A stretch of DNA of 64,000 nucleotides from positions 1 through 64,000 of the forward strand of contig NZ_VITY01000016.1 of assembly GCF_007993935.1 (NCBI RefSeq), read 5' to 3'. Both the position numbers and the translations under genes were made by a program. The DNA is from Bradyrhizobium macuxiense. Lineage in GTDB: Bacteria > Pseudomonadota > Alphaproteobacteria > Rhizobiales > Xanthobacteraceae. A model generated the notes under the pieces. The model had not been told where the DNA came from and searched no databases. It was given only the letters and a program-made list of their open reading frames with translations. Numbering within the stretch: the first letter of the stretch is position 1; every line of letters begins with the position of its first letter. Positions 16,386 to 24,871 of this stretch are shown piece after piece.

Positions 16386-17534
16386 ATGGCGCCGAGCCAA
16401 CGTCTCGATATCACCTACCAGACGCTCTATTCCGAGCTGGTCCAGCGCAGCCTCGATGAGAACTTCATCTCGGAATTCTCTTCGAACGGCCGATTCGTGG
16501 CTGTCGAGGTCAAAGGCAAGAAATACTGGTACTTCGACACGCCCAAACCCGACGGCGGCGGCCAGGATCGCCGCTACGTGGGTCCCGTGGACGATTCCGA
16601 GATCACCAAGAGAGTCGAGGCGTTCAAGGATCTGAAGGCCGACCTGAAAGGACGTCGCCGCCTCGTTTCCACATTGACGCGAGAGGCCTATCTTCCGCGC
16701 CCCTTGCCAGTGACGGGCCAAGTGGTGGAGGTGCTCGGGAAGGCCGGCTTCTTCCGCATGAGGGGAGTGCTCATCGGCACCGTTGCCTATCAGTGCTACT
16801 CCGCTGTGCTCGGCAGACGACTTGACGCGGTCGCGATGCAGACCGGTGACGCCGACTTTGCGCAGTTCCATGAAACTTCGGTGGCCATCAAGGACTCCAT
16901 GCCACCCATCCTGGAGGTGCTTCGCCAGGTCGACCCGACGTTTCGCGAGATTCCGAGCCAGGCCGACGGTAGGGTCTCCACGCAATTCGTATCGAGGGAT
17001 AACTTCAAGGTCGAATTCCTGACACCGAACCAGTGGTCAGACGACCAGGCAGGAAAGCCTGTCCCGATGCCGGCGCTCGGCGGCGCCGCGGCGTCTCCGC
17101 TCCGCTTCCTCGACTACCTGATCTATCAGCCCGTCCGCGCGGTACTGCTGCACGGTGCCGGCGTGCCGGTCCTTGTCCCGTCGCCAGAACGATACGCCAT
17201 CCACAAGCTCATCGTCGGATCCCGCCGGAAGGAGGATCGCGATGCGACCGCAAAGAGCGCGAAGGATCGGCTTCAGGCCAGATCGATCATCGAGGCGATG
17301 ACCGCAAACCGGCAGCATGCCGATATTGCTTCTGCCTTTACGGAAGCTTGGGATCGCGGCGATCAGTGGAGAGCGGCGATCCGCACAAGCATCGCGACCT
17401 ATGACGATGACTTCCAGAGCTCGCTCCGCACCGAACTAGCCAAGGGGGTGATCGAACTCGGCTCCGACCCCGCCGGCTACGATCTTTCGGACGAACTCGC
17501 CAAAGCGGAAGCCTCTCAGCCCCGCCCAAAATGA
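16386..17534 (+). CDS. GSU2403-like nucleotidyltransferase-fold protein
   Basis: 382 aa. VEVKGKKYWYFDTP near the N-terminus and RMRGVLIGTVAYQCYSAVLG, then AVAMQTGDADFAQF (about residues 122-162) give the G-[ST]...DxD pattern of nucleotidyltransferase-fold enzymes. The C-terminal region, with FLDYLIYQPVRAVLL, then PERYAIHKLIVG and KDRLQARSIIEAM, resembles AbiEii/MNT-type substrate-binding parts. The family is poorly characterised; a toxin-like or defence role is an inference from fold and from the tight operator layout. ATG 16386 with GGAGG 7 bp upstream is clear. No obvious antitoxin precedes it. It lies in the cargo zone of the ICE. Confidence 0.7.
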   Translation: MAPSQRLDITYQTLYSELVQRSLDENFISEFSSNGRFVAVEVKGKKYWYFDTPKPDGGGQDRRYVGPVDDSEITKRVEAFKDLKADLKGRRRLVSTLTREAYLPRPLPVTGQVVEVLGKAGFFRMRGVLIGTVAYQCYSAVLGRRLDAVAMQTGDADFAQFHETSVAIKDSMPPILEVLRQVDPTFREIPSQADGRVSTQFVSRDNFKVEFLTPNQWSDDQAGKPVPMPALGGAAASPLRFLDYLIYQPVRAVLLHGAGVPVLVPSPERYAIHKLIVGSRRKEDRDATAKSAKDRLQARSIIEAMTANRQHADIASAFTEAWDRGDQWRAAIRTSIATYDDDFQSSLRTELAKGVIELGSDPAGYDLSDELAKAEASQPRPK

Positions 17535-17892
17535 ATTGCGGGCCGATGCAGCGCGCGCACACGCTGCGACGCAGCCGTGCCCATTTCGCCGCAGCGACCT
17601 ATTGCAACATCGCAGCGACTCTGTTCGACGAAAAGGGCATACCGGCTGGTGCGGGGACAACGCACGATTTGCGCAGCCAAACCATCCGTCTCGCACAATG
17701 CGGCCTCGCGTTGGCGCGCGGAGGCGCAACTTCTGCGGCCCAAGCGCAAAGACGAGGAGCGGCATCCCTAAGAGGTGTCGAAAACCGACTCCCCGATATT
17801 CGGCATCCCCCTCCGAGAACTTGCTTCTCCATGATGACCGCGCACACGCCGGCGTCGCCATGCGTGATGCACTGTCACCTTGGAGTTCTCAA
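17535..17892. other. Intergenic stretch without a supported gene
   Basis: About 360 bp between the nucleotidyltransferase gene and the HTH gene. Frames are open by chance (GC-rich) but show no start signal or domain. Nothing else seen. Confidence 0.4.
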
Positions 17893-18174
17893 ATGCCCGA
17901 TCCAATGGCTGGTCTACCCCCGCGCTTCCTGCGTACGCCGGAGGCCGCGCGTTATCTTGGTCTCTCGGGTCGCACGCTTGAGAAGCACCGGACGTACGGT
18001 ACCGGGCCGACGTATCGGAAGATCGGCGGACGTGTCGTCTACGCCGTAGATGATCTGAAAGCGTGGGCCGACCTCGGCGCCAAGACGTCCACGTCGGATC
18101 CCGGCAAGGGCACTGTGCTGCCGGCCAAGAAGCATCCGGTCCTACGTCCCTATGCAGGCCAGGAACGTCGCTGA
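17893..18174 (+). CDS. AlpA/excisionase-like HTH protein
   Basis: 93 aa from ATG 17893. PPRFLRTPEAARYLGLSGRT, then LEKHRTYGTGPTYRKIGGRV and VYAVDDLKAWAD is a winged MerR-type helix-turn-helix 17 fold, as in AlpA and excisionases. In related elements this gene precedes a replication initiator gene (repA) and the DUF2840-traF block, exactly as here. Control of transfer or excision is inferred. The upstream-open frame is GC noise, because the family starts at this Met. Confidence 0.8.
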   Translation: MPDPMAGLPPRFLRTPEAARYLGLSGRTLEKHRTYGTGPTYRKIGGRVVYAVDDLKAWADLGAKTSTSDPGKGTVLPAKKHPVLRPYAGQERR

Positions 18175-18196
18175 TCGACGCATGAGAGCAGTAACA

Positions 18197-18439
18197 ATGC
18201 GGTGCAGGCACAATTCCGAGCGCGGCCAGCTTGACCTCTTTCGAGCGCTGCCCAGCGATCCGGCGCCCCGCGAGGTGCAGGATCTGATGGCTTTTCCGTT
18301 CTTTTTGCTCGCAAAGACGAAGCGCATTGTGCCAATCGATTTGGTCACCAGTGTTGCTTGCCTTTGCACGCAGCACATGCAATTCGCCGACCCCAGAGCT
18401 CACGGCTCCCGGTTTCAGCTTCAGGGAGCCTCGGCATGA
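18197..18439 (+). pseudogene. 5' remnant of a plasmid-type replication initiator (repA) gene
   Basis: From ATG 18197 the protein reads MRCRHNSERGQLDLFRALPS, then REVQDLMAFPFFLLAKTKRI and VPIDL. This is the start of RPA-family replication initiator proteins, normally about 280 aa. Homology stops after about 43 residues and the frame runs into the region before the DUF2840 gene. Most of the gene has been deleted. This implies an ancestor that could replicate as a plasmid. A GGCTCCC/GGGAGCC hairpin lies at the junction (about 18405-18431). Confidence 0.75.
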
Positions 18440-18900
18440 ACGATCTCACCGAAGTGGAAGTTCTGTGGCTCGAGAAGCGCATCGAAAACCGCGTTCGGTT
18501 CGGTCGTATCGTGAAGGAACGCAGGCTTGACCGTCACCGGCGTGTCCTGTCATTTGCGCCCGGCAGCATCTTTGCCTTCGTCCGGTGGACTTCCAACGAC
18601 TTTGGCACGATCATTTCGCGGATCGATATTCTGCGCGCGGTCGCACCGGGACAGCGCTGCTCGACCGTGCCGTATGTGAGACCCGGCGGCCAGATTTTGC
18701 TGCGTCTGTCTGGCTGGCCGAAGGTCGAGAGGGTGCTGCAGATGACCGATTCCGTGGAGGCGCTCGGGATCGATCCGGCCGATGTAGCGCCCGATCACTG
18801 GCATCACGTTCATAACCGTCTGTCGGTCAACGAAAAACCGCGTCCCTACACAAAGGCGCGCCACCAAGCCTGGCTCCATCGTCAGAGAGTGATGCGATGA
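18436..18900 (+). CDS. DUF2840 family protein
   Basis: 154 aa from ATG 18436. LTEVEVLWLEKRIENRVRFG at the start, then FVRWTSNDFGTIISRIDILR and PGGQILLRLSGWPKVERVL are characteristic of DUF2840. These proteins always sit directly before traF in IncP-like conjugation modules of alphaproteobacteria. The stop overlaps the traF start by 4 bp (ATGA). Function unknown; a role in transfer is inferred from this constant position. Confidence 0.88.
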   Translation: MNDLTEVEVLWLEKRIENRVRFGRIVKERRLDRHRRVLSFAPGSIFAFVRWTSNDFGTIISRIDILRAVAPGQRCSTVPYVRPGGQILLRLSGWPKVERVLQMTDSVEALGIDPADVAPDHWHHVHNRLSVNEKPRPYTKARHQAWLHRQRVMR

Positions 18901-19409
18901 CGGGCCGCTTGAAGATTTTGACCGCAACGCTTGGGATCGCTGCTGGGCTTGTCGCGACAATCACCCTGGAGCCGCCCCCGCTCTACATTTGGAATGCCTC
19001 GGCGAGTGCGCCGATCGGTCTCTATCGCTTGCGGCCAGCATTGCGCTTCGACGTCACCGAGCTCCTCGCCTTTCGACCGCCGGAGCCGCTTGCGACCTTT
19101 CTCGACCTGAACGGCTATCTGCCCATCGGCGTCCCCATGCTCAAGCGGGTATTGGCGCTGCCCGGGCAGACGGTCTGCAGAAACGGGCTCACGATTTCGG
19201 TCGACGAGATTGCGGTCGGCGAGGCCCGGGATCGCGACGGACGGGGCCGGCCGCTGCCGAAATGGCAGGGCTGCCACGTCGTCGGGAAGGGCGAGCTCTT
19301 TCTCATGAATTGGCAGTCGGACGACTCTCTTGATGGCCGATATTTTGGATTTCTTCCGGCGTCGGCGGTGATCGGCCGCGCGCTCCCGGTGTGGACGTGG
19401 GAGGAGTGA
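18897..19409 (+). CDS. traF: TraF-type S26 signal peptidase (pilin maturation)
   Basis: 170 aa. An N-terminal membrane anchor (LTATLGIAAGLVATITL) is followed by ASAPIGLYR with the catalytic Ser (about residue 38) and MLKRVLALPGQ with the catalytic Lys (about residue 81). GDSLDGRYFG-like DSLDGRYFGFLP is box E. TraF of RP4 trims and cyclises the TrbC pilin, and trbC lies in this window. Coupled to DUF2840 (4-bp overlap) and followed at once by the lytic transglycosylase. Confidence 0.9.
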   Translation: MTGRLKILTATLGIAAGLVATITLEPPPLYIWNASASAPIGLYRLRPALRFDVTELLAFRPPEPLATFLDLNGYLPIGVPMLKRVLALPGQTVCRNGLTISVDEIAVGEARDRDGRGRPLPKWQGCHVVGKGELFLMNWQSDDSLDGRYFGFLPASAVIGRALPVWTWEE

Positions 19410-19411
19410 AC

Positions 19412-20302
19412 GTGCGTGTTCCATGTGTTCACCCCGCCATTGCTCTGTTCGATCGATTGCGGGGTCATTCCTCCGTCCCGGCCAATGTTTGCAAAGCCGA
19501 CGCGCGCAGCAGCGGTCTAGGGCGGCCGAATGGCCGACACCAAGCAGCTTTACCCTGGGCGCGCGCGAGCACGACAGCATGCTTGGCTCGGTCGGGCGTG
19601 CGTGCTTGGGCTGTCGCGTCGCTGCTGTTCATTTTCGCTCCGTCGTATAGTGGTGCTTTGGCCGAGAACGGACCGGCGGCTCGAGCGGTCCATCAAGCGG
19701 AAAGCCCGTTCGCCGCCTTTATGGAAGAAGCGTCACGACGTTTTGCGATCCCGGTGGACTGGATCGGGTTTGTGCTGGACAGCGAAAGTTCGGGGCAAGT
19801 GCACGCCAGATCGCTCAAAGGTGCGATGGGCCTTATGCAAGTCATGCCCGCGACTTGGGCCGAACTGCGCCTGCGCTATGACCTAGGCAATGATCCGTTC
19901 GATCCGCGCGACAACATTCTGGCAGGCACGGCATATCTGCGTGAATTGCTCAATCGCTATGGCTCGCCTGGTGTGTTTGCCGCATACAACGCGGGACCAA
20001 TTCGCTACGAGGAGTTTCTCGCGGGCCATTCCCTGCCTGATGAAACGCGAGCCTACGTGATCAAGCTTGCAAGCCGCCTGGGCATCGAACTACCTCCGAC
20101 GTGGATCGCTGACCGGCAGGCGTCGGCAGCTGCAATGTTGTTCATCACACGATCTGATCCCATGCATAGGGGCGATCGGCAGCCAGCGCTCGTACCTTCG
20201 AGCGACACAACGACTGCATTCTCGTCGCGAGATATTTTGCAGATGGGCCCCAAGTCCACTGGGGTGTTTGTCGCCCGATCAGGTTCGGGAGCATCGCGAT
20301 GA
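19412..20302 (+). CDS. Transfer-associated lytic transglycosylase
   Basis: 296 aa from GTG 19412, chosen for the GGGAGGAG 5 bp upstream and its place 2 bp after traF. A signal-like helix (AWAVASLLFIFAPSYSGALA) is followed by an SLT domain: WIGFVLDSESSGQVHARSLK carries the catalytic Glu, then GAMGLMQVMPATW, AGTAYLRELLNRYG and VFAAYNAGP. It opens peptidoglycan for the transfer apparatus. The last 70 residues are a loose tail. The stop overlaps a 34-codon reading frame. Confidence 0.88.
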   Translation: MRVPCVHPAIALFDRLRGHSSVPANVCKADARSSGLGRPNGRHQAALPWARASTTACLARSGVRAWAVASLLFIFAPSYSGALAENGPAARAVHQAESPFAAFMEEASRRFAIPVDWIGFVLDSESSGQVHARSLKGAMGLMQVMPATWAELRLRYDLGNDPFDPRDNILAGTAYLRELLNRYGSPGVFAAYNAGPIRYEEFLAGHSLPDETRAYVIKLASRLGIELPPTWIADRQASAAAMLFITRSDPMHRGDRQPALVPSSDTTTAFSSRDILQMGPKSTGVFVARSGSGASR

Positions 20303-20403
20303 TCAGGGCAGGTCGGCAAGCGGTGGCGAGCTTCAAGGAACGATTGGCGAAACGGCAAGACCAGTGCGCAAACGCGACGTATGTATCCGAGGCCTGCACA
20401 TGA
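20299..20403 (+). CDS. 34-aa reading frame coupled to the lytic transglycosylase gene
   Basis: ATG 20299 overlaps the preceding stop (ATGA). The peptide starts MIRAGRQAVASFKERLAKRQ and ends with ATYVSEACT. It is basic and amphipathic. The overlap is like the other couplings in this operon, so it may be a real mini-protein or the stub of a longer gene lost with the DNA that follows. No homologue recognised. Confidence 0.35.
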   Translation: MIRAGRQAVASFKERLAKRQDQCANATYVSEACT

Positions 20404-20473
20404 GGTCGGATATCAACGAGCCTGATGCTCTCGCGCTGGGTATATGCTGGCAATGCGCCTACCGCACGAGCTC

Positions 20474-20692
20474 CTATTCCGTACGGGGAACACCTTTGGG
20501 AGCTTTCGCGATCACTGCTTCGGCACGTTCGATCGCGGCACTGAACTCTGCGCTCTTCCACGTATCGACCGAATGGCCGTCATCGAACGACTCATCGGAA
20601 GCTTCCCGCGCTCGTGCGACCAACTCACGAAGCGCGGCAAGGGCTTCCGAGAGCAGTTTGGCATCCGCTCTGTTTCGGGAAGATTGCGTCAC
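20474..20692 (-). CDS. Small hypothetical helical protein
   Basis: 72 aa, GTG start at 20692 with a purine-rich GGAGATAGAGAG upstream. The protein is nearly all helix: LLSEALAALRELVARAREAS, then SAEFSAAIERAEAVIAKAP. Base composition by codon position fits coding. It lies against the direction of the transfer genes in a patch that also carries an IS remnant, so it is probably cargo. No family recognised. Confidence 0.5.
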   Translation of the reverse strand: MTQSSRNRADAKLLSEALAALRELVARAREASDESFDDGHSVDTWKSAEFSAAIERAEAVIAKAPKGVPRTE

Positions 20693-20834
20693 CTCTCTAT
20701 CTCCATCTCATCGCGATTATGGATCGTCAGGCAGTCTCGTTACAATAGATCACCGTCGCTATTGCGCCGGGTCTGATCTCGAGTGCTTCGCAAACCTCTG
20801 CTCAGGCGGCGGCAGCGCCAGGTTCTGCGCATAT

Positions 20835-20880
20835 TCAGTTCCACGGCAGCAGTTCGTCAATTCGGCTTACGGGCTGCCGG
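20835..20880 (-). mobile_element. Possible IS66-family transposase C-terminal remnant
   Basis: On the minus strand the frame ends RQPVSRIDELLPWN followed by a stop. [IV]NRIxELLPWN is the usual C-terminal signature of IS66 transposases. Only about 15 codons remain and no terminal repeats are seen, so the call is tentative. It would explain the 700-bp gap between the transglycosylase and relaxase genes. Confidence 0.35.
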
Positions 20881-20882
20881 AA

Positions 20883-21079
20883 AGGCGGAGAGCGAGCACG
20901 AGCACGACAGGTCGACGGCGAGATAAAAGGGGCTCGCCGGTCGAACCGCAAGCCATTGGCATGGCTTGGGTTTCGGCGTGCCGGTCGGTCGGGGCGCGTG
21001 CCGCGCCTCGCATTTTGACGAATGCAATCAATGGCTTTTTCGGCACGGCGTGCGCTCTTGATTGCTGGGAGGTCCGGTC
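20883..21079. other. Relaxase upstream region, candidate oriT
   Basis: The DNA before the relaxase holds AAGCCAT-TGGC-ATGGCTT (about 20950-20967) and GGCGCG-TGC-CGCGCC (about 20996-21010), both perfect hairpins, with an AT-richer tract near 21015-21040. Origins of transfer usually lie beside the relaxase gene and contain inverted repeats next to the nick. No known nick sequence was recognised, so this rests on position and structure only. Confidence 0.3.
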
Positions 21080-22843
21080 ATGACCGCAGGCGACAGCGAT
21101 CTGCGTGTTCGGCCCGGGCGCATCCGCAGCACGCGCGCGCCGAAGCAAAAGAGCTTCATCAACCAGGTGTTGCGCGCAGCAAAGAAAGCCGGACACACCT
21201 CGGGACAGGCCGCGGCTGGTAGGCGTTCTGTGGCCTATGGGCGCTCGACATTTGGCCGCGGCCGGCTCGCCTTTAGTCGCTGCCGGTTGTTCAGCCCGAC
21301 AAGGCGCGTCGTGGTAAAAGCGCGCGTCGTTCGCCACAAAGGGCGAGCCTTCCGCTCAGCGCCACTGACCGCCCATCTTTCATATTTGAAGCGCGATGGC
21401 GTGACTCGAAGCGGCGGGAGGGCCGAGATGTTCGAAGTCCGCAGCGACCGTGCTGACGGCGCGGCGTTCGCGGAACGCTGCAAGGACGACCGCCACCATT
21501 TCCGGTTCATTGTCTCGCCCGAAGACGCTGGTGATATGACCGATCTCAAGGCCTTCACCCGCGATCTTGCCGGGCAGATGGAGACCGATCTCGGCACGCG
21601 GCTCGATTGGGTGGCCGTCGATCATTGGAATACGGACAACCCTCACGTCCATCTTCTCGTTCGTGGCGTAGATGAGGAGGGAGCCGATCTCGTGATCTCC
21701 CGCGACTACATCAGCCGGGGTCTGCGCTCACGCGCCGAGGAACTTGCCGCCATTGAACTAGGTCCGAAACCGGAGCATGAAATCCGCATTTCGCTGGAGA
21801 GGGAAGTCACGGCAGAGCGATGGACGCGGCTCGATCAGGAGATCCGGCTGGCAGCCGACGAAACCGGCTATATCGATCTGCGTCCTGAGAATCCCGGCAG
21901 GTCCGATCCCGAAATCCGCCGCCTGATGGTCGGCCGCCTTCAGCATCTGGAGAAGACCGGCCTCGCTGCACCCGCGGCACCAGGGGAATGGACGATCGGG
22001 CTTGAGGCTGAGCGTAGTCTGCGCGACCTCGGCATGCGCGGCGACATCATCAAAACCATGCACCGCGCCTTTACCGAGCGTGGGGAACCGCGCGGTGTTG
22101 CCGACTTCGTCATCGAAAGTGGACAGCCGACGTCCCAGATCATCGGACGGCTGGTCGATCGGGGATTGCATGACGAACTGACTGGCGAGGCCTTCGTCCT
22201 GATCGACGGAACGGATGGACGTGCACACCACGTCCGCTTCCGTGGAATCGAGGCCTTTGAGTATGCACCACCGACCGGTGGTATCGTCGAAGTCCGACGC
22301 TTCGGTCCTGCCGGCGATCCGCGCCCCACCTTGGTCCTCGCGACTCGTTCCGATCTCGATCTTGCTGAGCAGGTCGCCGCGAAAGGCGCGACCTGGCTTG
22401 ACCACCGCCTGGTCGAACGCGAGCCCATGCCGCTCGCCATGGGTGGTTTCGGCCGCGAGATCCGCGACGCCATGGAAGCCCGTACCGAGCATCTGATTCA
22501 GGAGGGGCTGGCGCGGCGGCAGGGCCAGCGCATCATCTTGCAGCGCGACCTGCTGAACACGCTCCGCCGACGCGAACTGGACGAGCTGGCAGCAAAAGTC
22601 TCGGCCGACACCGGCCTGCCTCATATGAAGGCTGCCTCCGGAGAGCATGTGGCGGGCGTCTATCGCCAACGCATCACGCTCGCCTCGGGTCGCTTCGCCA
22701 TGGTCGATAACGGACTTGGCTTTCAGCTCGTGCCCTGGTCTCGCGAACTTGAAAAGAGGCTGGGCAAGAACGTCGCCGGCGTCGTGAGGGACGGCGGCGG
22801 CATCGAATGGGGTTTTGGTCGGAAGCGCGACCTCGGCCTCTAG
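21080..22843 (+). CDS. DUF3363-type relaxase (VirD2/RlxS-like)
   Basis: 587 aa from ATG 21080 (GGGAGG 7 bp upstream). A basic N-terminus precedes the relaxase domain: HLSYLKRDGVTRSGG, then HHFRFIVSPEDAGDM and NPHVHLLVRGVDEEG, where HVH is the metal-binding HUH-type motif (about residues 192-194). The DUF3363 region follows (LVERGL-like LVDRGLHDELTGEAFVLIDG). It should nick oriT, stay bound to the 5' end and pilot the strand to the TraG coupling protein. The next gene is traG, 36 bp downstream. A decayed second copy lies at 12140-12440. Confidence 0.92.
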   Translation: MTAGDSDLRVRPGRIRSTRAPKQKSFINQVLRAAKKAGHTSGQAAAGRRSVAYGRSTFGRGRLAFSRCRLFSPTRRVVVKARVVRHKGRAFRSAPLTAHLSYLKRDGVTRSGGRAEMFEVRSDRADGAAFAERCKDDRHHFRFIVSPEDAGDMTDLKAFTRDLAGQMETDLGTRLDWVAVDHWNTDNPHVHLLVRGVDEEGADLVISRDYISRGLRSRAEELAAIELGPKPEHEIRISLEREVTAERWTRLDQEIRLAADETGYIDLRPENPGRSDPEIRRLMVGRLQHLEKTGLAAPAAPGEWTIGLEAERSLRDLGMRGDIIKTMHRAFTERGEPRGVADFVIESGQPTSQIIGRLVDRGLHDELTGEAFVLIDGTDGRAHHVRFRGIEAFEYAPPTGGIVEVRRFGPAGDPRPTLVLATRSDLDLAEQVAAKGATWLDHRLVEREPMPLAMGGFGREIRDAMEARTEHLIQEGLARRQGQRIILQRDLLNTLRRRELDELAAKVSADTGLPHMKAASGEHVAGVYRQRITLASGRFAMVDNGLGFQLVPWSRELEKRLGKNVAGVVRDGGGIEWGFGRKRDLGL

Positions 22844-22879
22844 CTATCTCAGCATTTTAGTTGCGGAAAGGCGTTCGGG

Positions 22880-24865
22880 ATGTCCGGAACCAAGATCCTT
22901 TGGGGACAGGTGATCGTTGTCGGCCTGATCGTTTTGCTCGCAATCTGGGGAGCAACCGAGTGGGCGGCTTGGCGGCTCGCATATCAACCGGAGCTTGGGC
23001 GGCCCTGGTTCGAGCTATCAGGCTTCAAAGTCTATTACCCGCCCATCTTCTTCTGGTGGTGGTTCGTCTACGATGCCTATGCACCACAAGTCTTTGTCGA
23101 GGGTGCCTTCATCGCAGCGTCGGGGACCTTCGTTTCGATTGCCGTGGCGATCGGCATGTCGGTTTGGCGAGCGCGCGAAGCCAAGAACGTCGAGACCTAT
23201 GGTTCGGCGCGCTGGGCCGATGTACGGGAGGTGAGAGCGGCCGGACTTCTCGGTCCGGATGGCGTGGTGCTGGGCAAGCTCGACCGCGACTACCTTCGCC
23301 ATGACGGACCAGAACACGTGTTGTGTTTTGCGCCCACCCGGTCGGGTAAAGGTGTCGGTCTCGTCGTTCCCTCGTTGCTGGCTTGGCCGGGCTCGGCCAT
23401 CGTCCACGACATCAAGGGCGAAAACTGGCAGCTGACCGCGGGCTTTCGCTCGCGGCATGGCCGCGTCCTCTTGTTCGACCCGACCAACCCAAAATCCTCG
23501 GCCTACAATCCGCTGCTCGAGGTCCGGCGCGGCGAGTGGGAGGTTCGTGACGTGCAGAACGTCGCCGACGTCCTGGTCGACCCCGAAGGATCCCTCGATA
23601 AGCGGAACCATTGGGAGAAGACCAGCCATTCGCTGCTGGTCGGCGCCATCCTTCACGTCCTCTATGCTGAGGCAGACAAGACTTTGGCAGGTGTGGCCGC
23701 CGTTCTGTCCGACCCGAAGCGGCCGATTGAGGCGACGTTGAAGGCGATGATGACCACGCCGCACCTTGGTGAGCAGGGGTCTCATCCCGTGGTCGCCTCG
23801 ACCGCGCGCGAGCTCCTCAACAAGTCAGAGAACGAACGCTCGGGCGTCCTGTCCACTGCGATGTCCTTCCTGGGTCTTTACCGCGATCCCGTCGTGGCTC
23901 AGGTGACCTGCCGTTGCGACTGGCGAATCGCCGACCTGATTGCGGATGCCAGCCCCACGACGCTTTACCTCGTGGTTCCGCCCTCCGACATCTCGCGGAC
24001 AAAGCCGTTGATCCGCCTGGTGCTGAACCAGATTGGTCGTCGCCTGACCGAGGACCTGCATGCCCGCGACCGCCGGCATCGCATCCTGATGATGCTTGAC
24101 GAGTTCCCGGCGCTGGGGCGGCTTGATTTCTTCGAGTCTGCACTCGCCTTCATGGCGGGGTATGGCATCAAGAGCTTCTTGATCGCGCAATCGCTCAATC
24201 AGATCGAGAAGGCCTACGGGCCCAATAACGCGATCCTCGACAACTGCCACGTGCGCGTCAGCTTCGCGACCAATGACGAGCGGACCGCCAAGCGGGTATC
24301 CGACGCGCTGGGCACGGCGACGGAGATGCGCGCGATGAAAAACTATGCGGGACATCGGTTGAACCCCTGGCTGGGGCACCTCATGGTCTCGCGGCAGGAG
24401 ACGGCAAGGCCGCTCTTGACGCCTGGCGAGGTCATGCAGCTTCCGCCGATGGACGAGGTCGTCATGGTGGCGGGTACGCCACCGATCCGGGCGAAGAAGG
24501 TTCGCTACTATGAGGATCGGCGGTTTACTGAGCGTGTCTTGCCGCCACCCGACCTGCCGGCATCCGGGCGATCATCGCGAACGGACGGATGGTCAACGCT
24601 TGAAAGGCTCAAGCCAGCGCCGCTTCCAGGGGACAGGGAGCAAGGAGAGGAAGACACGGCGAATAGCGGTCTCCGTCGTGAGCCCGAACTCCCCGATCAC
24701 GTCGCGATCGTCAAGGAGAAAACCGAACCGACGCCGGCAGAAGAATTTTCCGTCGTCCTTGACGACGACGAGGATGCGGTCCGCCAGTCCCGGCTCATAC
24801 GCCAACAGATGCGCGGTGTCGCGCGTCAAGTCGCCATGGATCCGAATGACGGTATGGAGCTCTGA
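22880..24865 (+). CDS. traG: TraG/VirD4-type coupling protein
   Basis: 661 aa. Three N-terminal membrane segments (VIVVGLIVLLAIWGATEWAA; IFFWWWFVYDAYA; FIAASGTFVSIAVAIGM) precede the ATPase. Walker A is FAPTRSGKGVGLVVPSLL (about residue 152) and Walker B is RILMMLDEFPALGRL (about 397). The protein links the relaxosome to the type IV secretion channel at the inner membrane. It is followed 6 bp later by a ribbon-helix-helix protein gene, a pairing seen in Ti-type and ICE transfer modules. Confidence 0.95.
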   Translation: MSGTKILWGQVIVVGLIVLLAIWGATEWAAWRLAYQPELGRPWFELSGFKVYYPPIFFWWWFVYDAYAPQVFVEGAFIAASGTFVSIAVAIGMSVWRAREAKNVETYGSARWADVREVRAAGLLGPDGVVLGKLDRDYLRHDGPEHVLCFAPTRSGKGVGLVVPSLLAWPGSAIVHDIKGENWQLTAGFRSRHGRVLLFDPTNPKSSAYNPLLEVRRGEWEVRDVQNVADVLVDPEGSLDKRNHWEKTSHSLLVGAILHVLYAEADKTLAGVAAVLSDPKRPIEATLKAMMTTPHLGEQGSHPVVASTARELLNKSENERSGVLSTAMSFLGLYRDPVVAQVTCRCDWRIADLIADASPTTLYLVVPPSDISRTKPLIRLVLNQIGRRLTEDLHARDRRHRILMMLDEFPALGRLDFFESALAFMAGYGIKSFLIAQSLNQIEKAYGPNNAILDNCHVRVSFATNDERTAKRVSDALGTATEMRAMKNYAGHRLNPWLGHLMVSRQETARPLLTPGEVMQLPPMDEVVMVAGTPPIRAKKVRYYEDRRFTERVLPPPDLPASGRSSRTDGWSTLERLKPAPLPGDREQGEEDTANSGLRREPELPDHVAIVKEKTEPTPAEEFSVVLDDDEDAVRQSRLIRQQMRGVARQVAMDPNDGMEL

Positions 24866-24871
24866 GGAAAT

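Noticed and set aside
17536..17892. N-terminal extension of the AlpA-like HTH frame
   Set aside because: Low-complexity Arg/Pro-rich sequence typical of chance frames in GC-rich DNA; the family starts at 17893.
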